Origin: G963663495 sp963663495
GTDB taxonomy: Bacteria; Bacteroidota; Rhodothermia; Rhodothermales; Bin80
Direction of reading: 5' to 3'
DNA length: 64,000 nucleotides
Assembly: GCA_963663495.1 (NCBI GenBank)
Contig: OY760427.1
Coordinates: 4,092,001-4,156,000, forward strand
Shown here: one piece after another, positions 10,170 to 20,900 of the stretch
Numbering within the stretch: position 1 is the stretch's first letter
How the letters are laid out: the number at the start of each line of letters is the position of its first letter
Notes under the pieces: generated by a model
Database searches by the model: none
What the model was told of the DNA's origin: nothing
Seen by the model: the letters and a program-made list of their open reading frames with translations, nothing else
Position numbers and translations under genes: made by a program

Positions 10170-10316
10170 CAATACCCATTCACCTTGGCTCGCACCAATA
10201 TGTCCACACGCCCTGCGCTGCTGCGCCAGGATCGCAAACACAACAGCACACCGGTACGACCGCTCAGATGCGAGGCGGCTTCCGCTATGTCCCGCACGCC
10301 GTCTATCCATAACTGC
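10170..10316 (-). pseudogene. DUF4338-IS4 transposase fragment left of the IS66 insertion
   Basis: The reverse complement matches the intact transposase gene at about 54000-54160, from the TQLWIDGVRDIAEA region to the EILVRAKVN-like region. A short internal deletion removes the bases that encode the second catalytic Asp motif. It continues the pseudogene at 12846-14193 on the other side of the IS66 element. Homology stops at about 10170, so the C-terminal 240 codons of the transposase are lost. Confidence 0.8.
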
Positions 10317-10457
10317 GTCTTAGGGTAAGCGTGCGGTGAAGTACAGGGTAGCGGGCTTTTTGGCGGTTTTGGCGGGTACAGTGTGGTTGGAAGGAGGAGA
10401 GCATGTGGGCTTGCCCGATCTGGACGATTCGGCGTCCGGCAGCTAGGCGGCCTTACC

Positions 10458-12056
10458 CTAGTGGGCTTGCCGTGCCTGTTTCCAATGATGGGGCAATAGC
10501 GCTGCTATGTCCTCGGCAGGATGTGTCGGGATGCGCTGGAATACTTCCATGAGCCATTCCATTGGGTTGACGTCGTGGAATTTGCAAGTTCCAAGGAGCG
10601 AATAGACCACAGCACCCCGCTGGGATGCATCATGGGATCCTGCGAACATGTAGTTCTTCCTACCGATAGCCAGTGGCCGTATCGCATTCTCAACCAGATT
10701 ATTGTCCAACTCCACACGGCCCTCATCCAGATATCGGGTCAGCCTTTGCCAACGGCCAAGCGTATACTGGGTCGCCTTGGCCCACGGGCTCTTGGGTAAA
10801 CCATTGTTCACCTCCAGCCACGGCTTCAGCTCCTCCAGTACAGGTCCGGCCCGTTCCTGTCGCAGTTGCTGACGAACATCCGCACTCGCACCCGTTTTGC
10901 GTAGCCAACGCTCTATGAGGTAGAGCTTGCGTATCTCCTTCAACACATGCGCGGCCTTATCCGGCTCGTACGTCTTGCAGTCGAAGAACTTGCGCCGGGC
11001 ATGCGCCATGCATGCGTAGAGCGTTACGGATGGGTCCGCATCAAAGATGTCGTAAGCTACATACCCGTCTGTCTGTAGCAATCCCTCATACCCGTGCAAA
11101 AACTCCACCGGACCCGCCCGAGCACGGGTCTTCCGGTATTCCATCACCAACAGCCTCTGCTCTGGACTATGGTACACCCAATAAAAGCCTTTATGCAGCG
11201 ATCCCTTCTTATCTCCATCCTGCACCTCAATCCCCGTCTCATCCGCCTGCAGATACCCGGTGGATAGCAACTCCTGCTTCAGAGCATCATACAACGGGGT
11301 CAGGTGCGACGCAGACTGCGATATCCAGCCTCCCAGCGTGGACTTGGCAATCTCCACGCCTTCCCGACGAAACCGCTGCTGCTGACGGTACAAAGGCAGG
11401 TGGTCCGCATATTTGCCCACCACCACATCTGCCAACAACCCCGGACCCGCCATGCCCTTGTTCACCATCCGTGGTGGCAACTCACCTATGATCACCCCCT
11501 TATCCTCATCCCCAGGGTCCACATACTTCGGACGCACATACTCAATAACCTTCCTATGGGCGGGTACACGCTCCAGAACCAGCGTCTTCTCCGCCCCGAT
11601 GCACGTCATACCACTGGTATCCCCGTCAGGCTCAATAGTAATCGTTTCGCGGGGTAGTTTCTTCAGCAGATCGTCCAGCGCTTTACGCTTGGGCTTGCCC
11701 TTCTTCTTCTGCCGTCCGTTCGCCTTTTGCCCATTCTTCGTCTGTCCATTCGTCTCCGGCTCCGGTAGAGGGACCTCCTGCTCCGGCTCATCGAACAACG
11801 TGCCCTGCTGCGGGTCATTCAGCACACACTTTTCACTCTTGGGACTGTATAGCGCGCGTAGCGCTAGCATCAGCCGGTTATTCATATTCCCCAATTCTGC
11901 CTCAAGCCGGCTGCATCGATCATGCAGCTGGCTATTCTTTCTCTCCAATTCTGCATTATCCCGGCTGTATTGATCAAAGGCACTGGCCAATTCGGGGTGC
12001 TGTGCAAGCAACGCAACCTGCGCGGGGGAGAGGATAGAATGTGCTTCGGGCTGCAT
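10458..12056 (-). CDS. tnpC: IS66 family transposase TnpC
   Basis: This 532-residue DDE transposase is full length for the family. A leucine-zipper-like coiled coil covers about residues 30-70 (many heptad Leu in LERKNSQLHDRCSRLEAEL). A Lys/Gln-rich linker follows, then the DDE core: Asp in LQADETGIEV, Asp in LQTDGYVAYD and Glu in NNLVENAIRPLA. The family C-terminal block (SLLGTCKFHDVNPMEWL) closes the protein. It is the last gene of the tnpA-tnpB-tnpC set of the IS66 element at 10325-12837 and has no internal defect. Fragments of related tnpC and tnpA genes are scattered elsewhere in the window. Confidence 0.95.
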   Translation of the reverse strand: MQPEAHSILSPAQVALLAQHPELASAFDQYSRDNAELERKNSQLHDRCSRLEAELGNMNNRLMLALRALYSPKSEKCVLNDPQQGTLFDEPEQEVPLPEPETNGQTKNGQKANGRQKKKGKPKRKALDDLLKKLPRETITIEPDGDTSGMTCIGAEKTLVLERVPAHRKVIEYVRPKYVDPGDEDKGVIIGELPPRMVNKGMAGPGLLADVVVGKYADHLPLYRQQQRFRREGVEIAKSTLGGWISQSASHLTPLYDALKQELLSTGYLQADETGIEVQDGDKKGSLHKGFYWVYHSPEQRLLVMEYRKTRARAGPVEFLHGYEGLLQTDGYVAYDIFDADPSVTLYACMAHARRKFFDCKTYEPDKAAHVLKEIRKLYLIERWLRKTGASADVRQQLRQERAGPVLEELKPWLEVNNGLPKSPWAKATQYTLGRWQRLTRYLDEGRVELDNNLVENAIRPLAIGRKNYMFAGSHDASQRGAVVYSLLGTCKFHDVNPMEWLMEVFQRIPTHPAEDIAALLPHHWKQARQAH

Positions 12057-12116
12057 GGTGAGCTAACAACACCAGCATATTGCTTGTTCCCGAATCACAC
12101 ATTATATTTGGCCCGA

Positions 12117-12455
12117 TTATCGGCTTTTTACCGCATATCGGGGCCGATATTTCACCGTCTTCAACGACACCCCCTCCAGCATCATCACCATCTGTGCCCA
12201 TGTCGGCACATCCTCCTCTGGCAACGCAAACGTACCCGTCTCCAAGCGCTTGTAGAAGATCGCAAAGCCGTTCCGATCCCATGTGAGCGCCTTCAAATGG
12301 TTTCGCCTCCTGTTGATGAATACAAAGATGTCTCCCGACATCGGATTCCGCTTCATGCCGCTCTTTACCAAAGCGCACAAGCCGTCAAAGCTTGTGCGCA
12401 TGTCCACCGGCGGTCGGTAAAAGAAGTACCGGTGCGAAGGTGCCAGTCCGATCAT
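12117..12455 (-). CDS. tnpB: IS66 accessory protein TnpB
   Basis: This 112-residue protein has the IS66 Orf2 family pattern (YFYRPPVDMR-like start, SFDGL, GDIFVFINRRRNHLKAL, WDRNGFAIFYKRLE). The ATG at 12455 overlaps the tnpA stop in an ATGA arrangement, which fixes the start and implies translational coupling. A longer frame runs upstream but overlaps tnpA and lacks family similarity. Together with TnpA it is required for transposition in studied IS66 members; its biochemical role is not settled. It is unrelated to the RuvC-type TnpB genes elsewhere in this window. Confidence 0.93.
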   Translation of the reverse strand: MIGLAPSHRYFFYRPPVDMRTSFDGLCALVKSGMKRNPMSGDIFVFINRRRNHLKALTWDRNGFAIFYKRLETGTFALPEEDVPTWAQMVMMLEGVSLKTVKYRPRYAVKSR

Positions 12456-12775
12456 GACTGCGTCAGCCTGGCCAGGTACGAAGCAGAGACCGGTGCAAAG
12501 AACCGCACCCGTATCCCACCCGGATATGCGATCTCTACCTGTGCCGCTTCCCTTGGTGCTGCACTGCCTATCTCCACGAAGCCTCGGCTGTCCTCGGCTG
12601 CAGTCTCCTGGCGAACCTTCCGCCTCCAATAATTCAACTGCCCATACGAGATGCCGTGCTTTGCACAAAACGCCGCTGCGGACCGGGTCCTTTCGTTATA
12701 CTGCTCTACCAGCGGAAACATCTCTTCCGCCGTACGTTTGGGCTGTACCATGCGATCTGGGGTCTGGGTTCTCAC
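12452..12775 (-). CDS. tnpA: IS66 accessory protein TnpA
   Basis: This 107-residue protein is of the IS66 Orf1 type, with a helix-turn-helix N-terminal half (KRTAEEMFPLVEQYNERT ... GISYGQLNYWRRK) and a variable C-terminus. It is the first gene of the IS66 operon, about 60 bases inside the right terminal repeat, and ends in an ATGA overlap with tnpB. Several broken copies of its coding sequence lie at 44301-44545 and 48752-49616. Confidence 0.9.
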   Translation of the reverse strand: MRTQTPDRMVQPKRTAEEMFPLVEQYNERTRSAAAFCAKHGISYGQLNYWRRKVRQETAAEDSRGFVEIGSAAPREAAQVEIAYPGGIRVRFFAPVSASYLARLTQS

Positions 12776-12845
12776 GTCTAGGGGTAAGCTCCCCAGAACC
12801 CATCACCCAATCAAGATGTAGTTCACCGCACGCTTACGTCTTAGG

Positions 12846-14193
12846 AGCAGGAGCCTCTTGGTCGGTTGTATAGGCACAGCGTAAGATCCCCAACGGCACA
12901 CCGTCCTCACCCACCGCCAGCGTAGCGTGCAAATGCACTCCTTTTGCCTTTGATGTGGTCTGATTGTGCCCTATCACATCCAACCCCTCGCACGCCGGAC
13001 GAGTACTGTAGCTGATGTCCGTGCCATCCTGGATGCACAGCACCGTCCGTTGCGTACGCATCCGCATCGTGCGATCACGATGCGGATGCAAAATCTTCTC
13101 CGGCGTGATCTCGTTCTCGGCCGCTTTCTCCAAAAAACGGTAGTATCCCCGCCCGATCAGCGTCCAGATTGGCCGTGATCAATTCTCCTGGAGTGCGTGA
13201 AAGCATGTTTACGCTATGTACTAACCGGTCCGAACGGTGTTTGTCCCCCAACGGCGCTCCACCAAACTCCTGTTCTGCCCATGTATCACTGGCCAGCCTC
13301 GCACCCACCTCCAGCTCGGGATACGCCTCCACAACCGGCACTCCAAGCTCCTGCCTCCAATCACCACCCAGATCATACACGAAAACCGCCTTCTTCTCTT
13401 TGGTGCATGCATTACCAGGAGCATGACGCCCACGCCCCTTGGTTTTTCCCACACACTGAAACCCCGCAGCCCGAAAACACGTGCCGCGATGTTCGGGGCC
13501 CACAAAGATCTCTATCACCCACGGCACATACCCGTAACGGTTCTCAAAATCCTCTGGAAAACGACGCAATACCTTCCCCAGTGTATGGCTGGCAAGGTTC
13601 CTGATCCGCACCATGGAGCGAATCAGGAACCGATTCAAACCCACGACATGGTCCCGGTAGTCCTCACGCTGCTCGTCCGACCACGCCATCCATCTGTCGC
13701 GCGCCTTCAGATACAGCGCCGCAGCCGCAAAGCCTATCGCTCCGATGTAGCCATGCTCGCTCCCGACAAGATAGCGCAACTGCCGTCCGACAAACCGTGG
13801 CGCACACATCGGATGCTCGGCCCCCACAAGCGTATTCCAGATCGCACGCTGCCCGGCATCTTCTACCAATTCCAACTCCAGGCCGCGCACATCCTTGAGC
13901 AACATCGGCACTCCAACAGGCGCAGGTACCGGTTCGTCCAACAAACGAGGCACTGTGCTTCGGACCACGCGCTTCGGTGCAGGCAAGGACAGCGCGCCCT
14001 CGGCTTCGAGTGTCTTGAGCGCCTGCAAACAACTGCTGTGCTGCACACGCCCTAAGGCATCATAAAAGCCAAACGCTTCACTCACACGGCGACTTATCGC
14101 TGTACGACCATCGTCAGGATGCTGCTCCATGACCTCTGTCAACTCACATGGAGCGGCACGCAGTGTCTTCAGAATCTGATGTTGAACCACCAT
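12846..14193 (-). pseudogene. DUF4338-IS4 transposase, copy 1 (decayed)
   Basis: The first 350 codons are nearly identical to the intact transposase at 52620-54935: N-terminal domain, the DUF4338 (DruA-like) domain (GYIGAIGFAAAALYL, NLASHTLGKVLRR) and the start of the Tn5-like DNA-binding domain. An 8-base deletion near 13147, relative to the intact copy, shifts the frame. A second small deletion near 13070 removes the TIERMR codons. The gene is then cut by the IS66 element, with a remnant continuing at 10170-10316. The element's left end (the complement of CTACCGTTCAACCGG) finishes at 14252, where it abuts a group II intron 8 bases into the intron sequence. Confidence 0.88.
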
Positions 14194-14252
14194 GCCGCCA
14201 ATCTAAGCGGCATGAATTGCAAAGTCAAGTAGGGGTACCGGTTGAACGGTAG

Positions 14253-14910
14253 GGCTAACTGGCAAGGATATAGCGGGTGGAAGTCCCGTAATATGAAGCA
14301 AGAACCAAGCACATATTTCCGCGAGCCGTGCGCGGTCACTCGTGAGGGTGGACGTGAAGTGTCGGTAGCGGCGCATATGGCCAGGGATATTAAGCAACGT
14401 AAGATGTGTCGTTCGGGTCGCCGAGATTATCGGTGCGGTCGAAGGCAATATGTTCGTCATCGTTATGGTGAGAGGGCGGACAGGCCCGCGGTGTCTAAGA
14501 CCCCATGGACGTATGTACATATCCTGCCGGGACCTGGGAGATCTTTTCAACGCCCAGCGCCAAGGGCGGGGCCGCCGAAGCGTAGGCGAAATGCTGATCG
14601 GAGGATGTACGTTGAAGAGAAGTCCGATGCGATGATAGTAGCGATGAAGCTGGCGAACAAAGCATGGAAGACCATGTGGCGGAGTTGGTGGAGCGAAGCG
14701 TCGCACCCGAGGGGAAATCGTAGTTCCCGGCATGCACTGGACGCAGAACCAGGTTCGTGTGCCAGGGGAAGGTGCGGTTACGGCAACGGACCGGTTCGCT
14801 GGTCTGTTAACGTCATGCGCGGTGGCGCGACCCAAGGGAGGAGCCGGATGCGTTAGCGCGCACGTCCGGATCTGTCCGGGGGGCCCGGGGCGACTCGGGT
14901 CCCTACCGGC
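14253..14910 (+). ncRNA. ORF-less group II intron, 5' end lost
   Basis: About 660 bases with group II ribozyme features. Domain V is at 14841-14873 (GAGCCGGATGCG pairing with CGCACGTCCGGATC-type 3' arm). A GC-rich domain VI hairpin follows, with the intron end near CCTACC at 14905-14910. The 5' part has domain I-like sequence (GCGGGTGGAAGTCCCG). It is largely the same sequence as 58918-59734, where the 5' end GTGTGCC is preserved; here the first bases were lost at the junction with the DUF4338-IS4 element. No reverse transcriptase/maturase is encoded. The long forward and reverse frames across this region are artefacts of a structured GC-rich RNA. Splicing would need a protein in trans. Confidence 0.75.
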
Positions 14911-14911
14911 A

Positions 14912-15766
14912 TAAGATGTGTCGTGTTCTGATTGAACATGCGGAGAGCAGTGTCAGTGCGTTGGAGGAGAAGGACGTGGAGCATGGGGAGGTGTTGCGGT
15001 ACTTGGCAGATGCACAAAGGCGATAGATCAAGTAGATAGGCGTTTGTTTAAGGGGGAGGTGATTCCGCATGAGGAGAAAGTATTTTCGATACATGAGCCG
15101 CATACTCGTTGGAACAACGAGGGGAAGGCGGGGGTGATTGCGGAGTTGGGTCTGCTGGTATGCGTGCTGGAGGATCAGCACCAGTTCATATTGCAGCATG
15201 AGATACTGCACGAAGGGGTGGATTCCGATATGATTGTGGGGTTTATGAAGAAAGCGAAGGAGCGGTATCCGGCGATCACATCGTGCAACATGGATAAGGG
15301 GTACTCATCGGTAAAGAACCGCAAAGCGCTGGAGCCGGTGTTGGACACGGTGATCATGCCGAAGAGGGGTAAGTTGAGCAAAGCGGACAAGGAGAGGGAA
15401 TCCGATCCGAAGTTTGTGGAGGGTCGTCGTCAGCATCCGGCAGTGGAGTCGGCGATCAACAATTTGAATCATCGGGGCCTGGGTTTGATACGGACCCGTG
15501 GCAAGGAAGGCTTTGTTCGGACGGTGGCGCTGGTAGTGGTAGCGGCAAATGTGCACCGTATCGGGCAGATAGTGAAGCGGAGCGAGGAGCGACGAAGGCG
15601 GTGCGAGCCGGCCCGCAAGCGCGCGGCGCAGGTACTCGCGCTTGCGTCTTCAGCACAGAATCAAGGTAGCCTGCAAGGGCGAGAGTCCAACGTATGTTCA
15701 TGCCTCACTGATGGACGACAAAAACACGTTTTGCTCAACGTTAAAACCCCAGGATTGCCGGCTTGA
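14912..15766 (+). pseudogene. ISNCY-type transposase, 3' part
   Basis: The translation matches the C-terminal half of ISNCY-type DDE transposases: FKGEVIPHEEKVFSI, the Asp in SCNMDKGYSS, PKRGKLSKADKERE and RRQHPAVESAINNLNHRGL. The upstream segment (RVLIEHAESSVSALEEKDV) is in another frame, with the shift near 15025 just before IDQVDRRLFKGE. The 5' half is absent: the sequence begins at the 3' end of the group II intron, which may have inserted into this transposase gene before other rearrangements. Family naming is from remembered motifs. Confidence 0.75.
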
Positions 15767-16204
15767 GCGGACAAAGTCGGCAACGTTACCGTCGTAAAAT
15801 CCTTGCTGACTTGTCATTCTGATCCCCAATTCGAATTCCAACCTCCTTCTCCGCCAATAGTCACTCGCAAGACCATACATTTCTGGCAAATGCCAGTTAA
15901 AAACGCCTCCTTCCAATTGCACACGCTGCCCAATCAAAATTCAACGCTTGCAGATCCCATTCTCATCAATAGCGACGTTAGCTATATCGGTATAGCCTAG
16001 CGGGCATAACATGACATTGCATGCCATGTCATGCCCTATAGAGCAATTCTCTTGCATGTATTGAGACAGATGCCTTTCCGCCGCATCCTTGGGCGGTATG
16101 TGTACATAACGGATGACCAACACTGAGCAATGAATATGCGTCAGGGAAGGGCCCTTTCCGGCATAGTTAGCCAAAAACTAGCCTATGATTGGCAGACTCT
16201 GGGA
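15767..16204. other. Intergenic stretch, no gene recognised
   Basis: About 440 bases between the ISNCY remnant and the susCD terminator. Two reverse frames of 77-79 codons exist (15698-15937 and 15941-16174), but neither resembles a known family and both lack a supporting context. Confidence 0.45.
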
Positions 16205-16244
16205 AAATAAAATGCCCCGCGGGTTATAAACCCGCGGGGCATTT
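16205..16244 (-). terminator. Rho-independent terminator of susCD
   Basis: A 16-bp perfect stem (AAATGCCCCGCGGGTT and its complement, 16210-16225 with 16229-16244) with a 3-base loop. Read on the reverse strand it is followed by TTTTATTTT. It lies about 40 bases after the susD stop. The A-run on the opposite side means it could act in both directions. Confidence 0.92.
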
Positions 16245-16285
16245 CTGCGAAACTCAACAACACATTAAGAGCCTATCCTCAATTC

Positions 16286-17950
16286 CTAATAGCCAGGGTT
16301 CTGGACCAAGTTCGGATTTGCCGCAATCTGGTCCCGCGGAATCGGTCCCACATTGCGGTAGGCACCACTGACTTCCTTAAACTGCCAAGGATCGTTGTAC
16401 CGTGTCTCTCCACCATTCACCCCCTCAAACCGCACCAGATCCTGCCTGCGCAGCTGCTCCCAGAGGAGTTCCCTACCTCTCTCAGCGAGCAACCTGTCCG
16501 CATCAAGATTCGTGAAGGGATCCACGCCCGATCGCATTCGCACCTGATTCACCAGTGCCAACGCTTCCGCACTTCCAGCGTCCTGGCGCCACAAGGCCTC
16601 CGCTTTGCTCAGCAGTACATCCGCGTAACGCAATACAACAAAGTCATTGCTCATGCTCGAACCTATACCGGGTTCAAACTGATACTTACCTATCCGCGCC
16701 CCGCACTGACGGCACGCTACCGCCTCAAGATCATTCATCGCAGGCGTAAAGGTCAGTGGTGGACCATTCAAGTCAAAGTCCGAATAAATACCTGAGTCCA
16801 TAATGCGTTCGCCGGAAGCGGTGTACTGAGGACCAACAACAAAATTACCCAAGCGGTCGTCCAGCGTACCCTGTACACGTTCCAGTCCTGCATCGTCCGC
16901 AGTCGGATTGACACCCCAAACCTCGCCCTGCGGCCCCGGGTTCTGTCCCGGATCAATGACCGATTCGTAAACCTTCTGAGTTGCAGAAAATCCATTCCAC
17001 GGCTGGTTCTGGAAGTTATACGTGTTCTGGCTTCCATAATGGAACGTCATATGGTGCAGGTTAAATCCTGTAAGGAACACCTTGTCAAACGGTACTACAA
17101 AAATATTCTCCGGTGACCCATCATTCTGGATACTGAAATTATCATGGTAGTTGGCTGCCAAGCTGTAATTGCCTGAATTGATAATCAAGTCAAGTTGAGT
17201 TAATGCGTCGTTCCAGCGCGCAGTACCGCTATACACTTCCGCATTCAAGTACAGCTTAGCCAGTGTTGCCCGGGCAACCCACTGATTCATGCGCCCATAG
17301 GTGCTGCGAGGATCATCACTTAAGTTGCCGATATTATCAAGCAACTCCCGTTCCACAAACTCAAACACCATCCTGCGTCCCTCCGCAAAATCTTGCGATG
17401 GCTGGCTGGGTTGTTCCGGTGCATCAACAAAGCTGGTAACGATTGGAACATTGCCGAAGGCATCCAGGAGCCAGAAATAATAAAACGCCCGGACGGCTTG
17501 CAACTCCGAGATGAACGTAGCAGCAGCAGCCGGATCTGCGGCTCCCGACTCTACCGCAGACTCAAACTGAAAAATCAGCCGGTTAGCGTTGTTCACGCCA
17601 GAGTAATACGTCTGCCAGAAGCCATTAAATGTCCCCTCAGCTACTGTCCACGTGTGACTGTTAACGCGGAACCAAAAGCCACCTTCTGACCAGTCCTGCC
17701 CGCGAGCTGGAACGATTATTTCATCTGTCGTGACTTCATTCAATTGAGCCGGGGCTCCACTTCCGCCAATGCTCGTGAGCGCACTATAGGCATCGCCAAG
17801 TGCGGAAACAAACTGTTCGTCTGTCTGGAAAAAATTGTCTGTGGTTACCTCGCTGTCAATAGGTTCAGATAAGTCGGTGCATGCCATCATGAGCGCAAGC
17901 ACCCAGATGACTGCAAACGACCAACGAGAGTGTGTAGCTAAATTTGTCAC
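16286..17950 (-). CDS. susD: SusD/RagB family outer-membrane glycan-binding lipoprotein
   Basis: A 554-residue protein, normal for the family. The N-terminus has a lipoprotein signal ending in LALMMAC, so Cys23 is probably lipidated. The SusD pattern follows: TTDNFFQTDEQFVSAL near the N-terminus, TPR-like helices with the family's NxLRAEAxALRA-equivalent (SELQAVRAFYYFWLLDAFG), and a C-terminal region with ADVLLSKAEALW and RGRELLWEQLRRQDLVRF. It starts about 30 bases after the susC stop on the same strand, so the two form an operon ending at the terminator at 16205-16244. SusD proteins cap the SusC porin and bind oligosaccharides or other polymers outside the cell. The substrate cannot be told from sequence. 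Confidence 0.95.
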   Translation of the reverse strand: MTNLATHSRWSFAVIWVLALMMACTDLSEPIDSEVTTDNFFQTDEQFVSALGDAYSALTSIGGSGAPAQLNEVTTDEIIVPARGQDWSEGGFWFRVNSHTWTVAEGTFNGFWQTYYSGVNNANRLIFQFESAVESGAADPAAAATFISELQAVRAFYYFWLLDAFGNVPIVTSFVDAPEQPSQPSQDFAEGRRMVFEFVERELLDNIGNLSDDPRSTYGRMNQWVARATLAKLYLNAEVYSGTARWNDALTQLDLIINSGNYSLAANYHDNFSIQNDGSPENIFVVPFDKVFLTGFNLHHMTFHYGSQNTYNFQNQPWNGFSATQKVYESVIDPGQNPGPQGEVWGVNPTADDAGLERVQGTLDDRLGNFVVGPQYTASGERIMDSGIYSDFDLNGPPLTFTPAMNDLEAVACRQCGARIGKYQFEPGIGSSMSNDFVVLRYADVLLSKAEALWRQDAGSAEALALVNQVRMRSGVDPFTNLDADRLLAERGRELLWEQLRRQDLVRFEGVNGGETRYNDPWQFKEVSGAYRNVGPIPRDQIAANPNLVQNPGY

Positions 17951-17981
17951 GGTTATACCTCCGAGTTTTTCGGTCGTCCAA

Positions 17982-20900
17982 TTAGAAGCTGAGATTTAAG
18001 CCCGCACTTATGGAACGCGTTGTGAAGTATTCAATGCGGCGTTCAATGCCTGGGGCTAACGGTCCCCCACTAGATCCCTGCTCCGACTGCCCTTGATTGT
18101 AATCAACATACCGGACCTGCGGATTCAATCCACTATATCCTGTCAATGTGAGCAGGTTGTTCGCAGAGACATACAAACGCATCCGGTTGACCGGTAATCT
18201 GCCAAACAATCGTGACGGGAGGGTGTAGCCCAGTGTCGCATTATTGATCCGTACATAGTCACCGTTCTCAATGTAACGACTTGACCATCGCGGGTCATCC
18301 TTGAGATCCGCCAAGTTAAAAGCCTCGTCAAGCACGTTGTAAGAGGAGATCTGCTTAGGTACGGAGTAGAACAGGCTGAACATGTTAGCAATCTGATGGC
18401 CAAACACGCCTTCAATGAAGATGCTTGCATCAAAATCCCCGAAGGTCATTCTATTAGTCCAGCCAAGCTGAAAATCAGGCAATCCATTGCCTAGAATCTG
18501 TTCATCATCGGGAAAGGTCAGCTCTCCGTAGGTGACCTCGGAGCCGTCCGGCTTCAGGAACAACCACTCACCATCGTCGCCAATCCGTGAGAACATCGGT
18601 CCCCACAGCTGGCCGATAGGCTCACCTTCCTTAATCCGAATAAGATCTGGAGCGTTCAGACCCGGCGATCCCGGGCTTGCAAGGTACTGGACATCCTCCG
18701 TTACGTACCTGTTAAGCATGGTTCTGGAGTACAGCGACAATATGAGCCCCGTATTCCAGCCGAAGCTTCCGCGGGAGCCCTGCATGATGTCATAGTCTGC
18801 GGAAAGCTCAATACCACTTGTCTCCAATTCGCCCACATTTGTCCAAGTTCGCGGGAAGAGGTTCGGCGGAACCGGTACGCTGACCTCAAACAATAGGTCA
18901 GATGTCGTCGCATTGTAAAAGTCAACACGACCATTCAGGCGACTGTCAAGAGCCACAAAGTCCAGACCGAAGTTGATCTCCGTTTTCTCTTCCCACTTCA
19001 AGTCAGGATTAGCATTACTGACAGGCCCAAAGCTCTGAATAAAGCTCCCGTCAACAAAGAAGTTGCCTCCGGGCGCGAAACGTTGCAGCGACAATCCACT
19101 TGCCGGGGCATCCTGACCGGTCTTCCCGATACTACCTCTAACCCTGAGCGAGCTAAAAAACGGCAGTTCGGCCAACTCGGCGATCTCCACACCTACACCG
19201 GCAGACCAGAAGGTCCCCCACTTGTTGTCGATTCCAAACCGTGACGAGCCCTCTCGCCGGAGACTGGCATTAACAAACACGGCTTCCCGATAATTCACAT
19301 TGGCACGACCAAAGAAACCGATCAGCCGGTGTGTGCTGCGGAAGCTTCCAACGGTACCTTCCCCCTGATTGAAATCCTGGGCAAACCCAAAATTGTTGTA
19401 CTCAACCCACTCCGAAATAAAGTCGCCACCCGAGGCATTGAAGCCTTCGTCCACAAAGTCATTGTATGAGTAGCCAGCGATGGCCTCAAGAGAAACATCA
19501 GGAAGATCACTGTTGGTGTAGTGCAATGTGGTCTCAAAAAGCTCATTGCTGCTATCCAAGTAGCGCTGCTCCGCCAATCCGGGGCCCCGTGATGCCGCTG
19601 TAGCACCCCCGCGCACCTTATGCTGGCGCGAGTAAAAATTGCGTCGAACCATGTCCTCCGACTGTAACGAATACTGCGCTGCAACGGAAAGATTTGGAAT
19701 GATCGCATCCAGATTGTATTCAAGGCGCATCAGACCATTGAACAACCGGTCCTCCCCGAGGCGTTTACCTTCTTCAATGATGGCCACCGGGTTGAAGTAA
19801 TTGAACAACGGCTGTTCGAAATAGCCGCCAGTGTTCTCAAAGCCATCTGCCGTGACTGGCGCCGTCGGGTTCATGATGCCCGCAAACTTGAAAGCGTCAG
19901 CAAAGCCATAATTCGCTTCCCTATTGGTCGCGGCCAACTGCACGGTAATTTCCAGTGCGTGGTCTAATGCCCATTGTGTCACATTCACCCGGCCACCAAT
20001 CTCCTGGAAGCCTGTGTAACGCTGGATACCGTTGCGATCACGGAAATTTCCCGACACGCGGTACACCATGTTTTCCGATCCGCCTGAGAGGGCCAAGCTG
20101 TGGACCATATTTGAACCCGACTGCGTGATCTCCTCAAACCATTCAGTGTTGTGCCCCAAATCAGGAGCATTCAGGCCCGTCATCTGGGATAGCTCACGAT
20201 ACTCAGCGCCGGTCAGTACGTCCAAGCGATTCTCTATGCTTTCCGCCGTGTAGTAGGCGTTGTATTCCATCGCTACCCCCTGCCGGGCTTCGCCTGACTT
20301 GGTAGTGACCAGAATCACACCAGCACTACCTCGTGTTCCAAAGATCGCTGCGGCCGACGCGTCCTTGAGTACGTCAAAAGACTCTATATCGTTTGCATCC
20401 AAGTTGTCCAGCGATGCCCCCACCATGCCGTCCACGACTACCAGCGGTTCCTGGTTCGCACCAAATGAGGATATCCCGCGAAGTCGCACCTCTGGATCAT
20501 CGTTCGGGTTACCGTTCCGCGTAGTGATTTGCAGACCAGCAACTTTTCCTTGGATCAGTTCTACGGGATTACTCACGTTACCTGCTATAAAATCGCCCTC
20601 ATCCAAGCTCGCCACTGAACCGGTTATTTGTCGTCGCTCCTGCGTTCCGTATCCGGTAACGACAATCTCCTCGCCTATGGCGTACACCGTCTCAGCAAGT
20701 TCAACCGTAAGTTGTGATTGTCCTGCAAGCGAGATCTCCTTTGATTCGAATCCAAGGAAGGAGAACACCAGCGTGTCCTGCAATGATGGCACCGTAAGCG
20801 CGAACGCTCCGTTCACGCCAGTTGCCGTTCCAAGCGTGGTACCTTTAACGACGACATTAACCCCGGGTAAGGGAGTTAGTGCAGTGGAATCCACTACCGT

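Larger units (their letters stand above)
10325..12837 (-). mobile_element. Intact IS66 family insertion sequence
   Basis: A 2513-bp element with terminal inverted repeats GTAAGCGTGCGGTGAA (10325-10340) and the exact complement (12822-12837). Both sides carry the 8-bp target duplication GTCTTAGG (10317-10324 and 12838-12845), the size expected for IS66. It holds tnpA, tnpB and tnpC in the usual order on the reverse strand. It interrupts a DUF4338-IS4 transposase that was already decaying. Confidence 0.95.

Noticed and set aside
14203..14856. Long open frames on both strands at 14203-14856 and again at 58990-59724
   Set aside because: They lie in the group II intron ribozyme sequence and have no protein similarity; openness comes from GC-rich structured RNA.
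15698..16174. Two reverse ORFs of 77-79 codons
   Set aside because: No family match or operon context; possibly debris after the ISNCY remnant.
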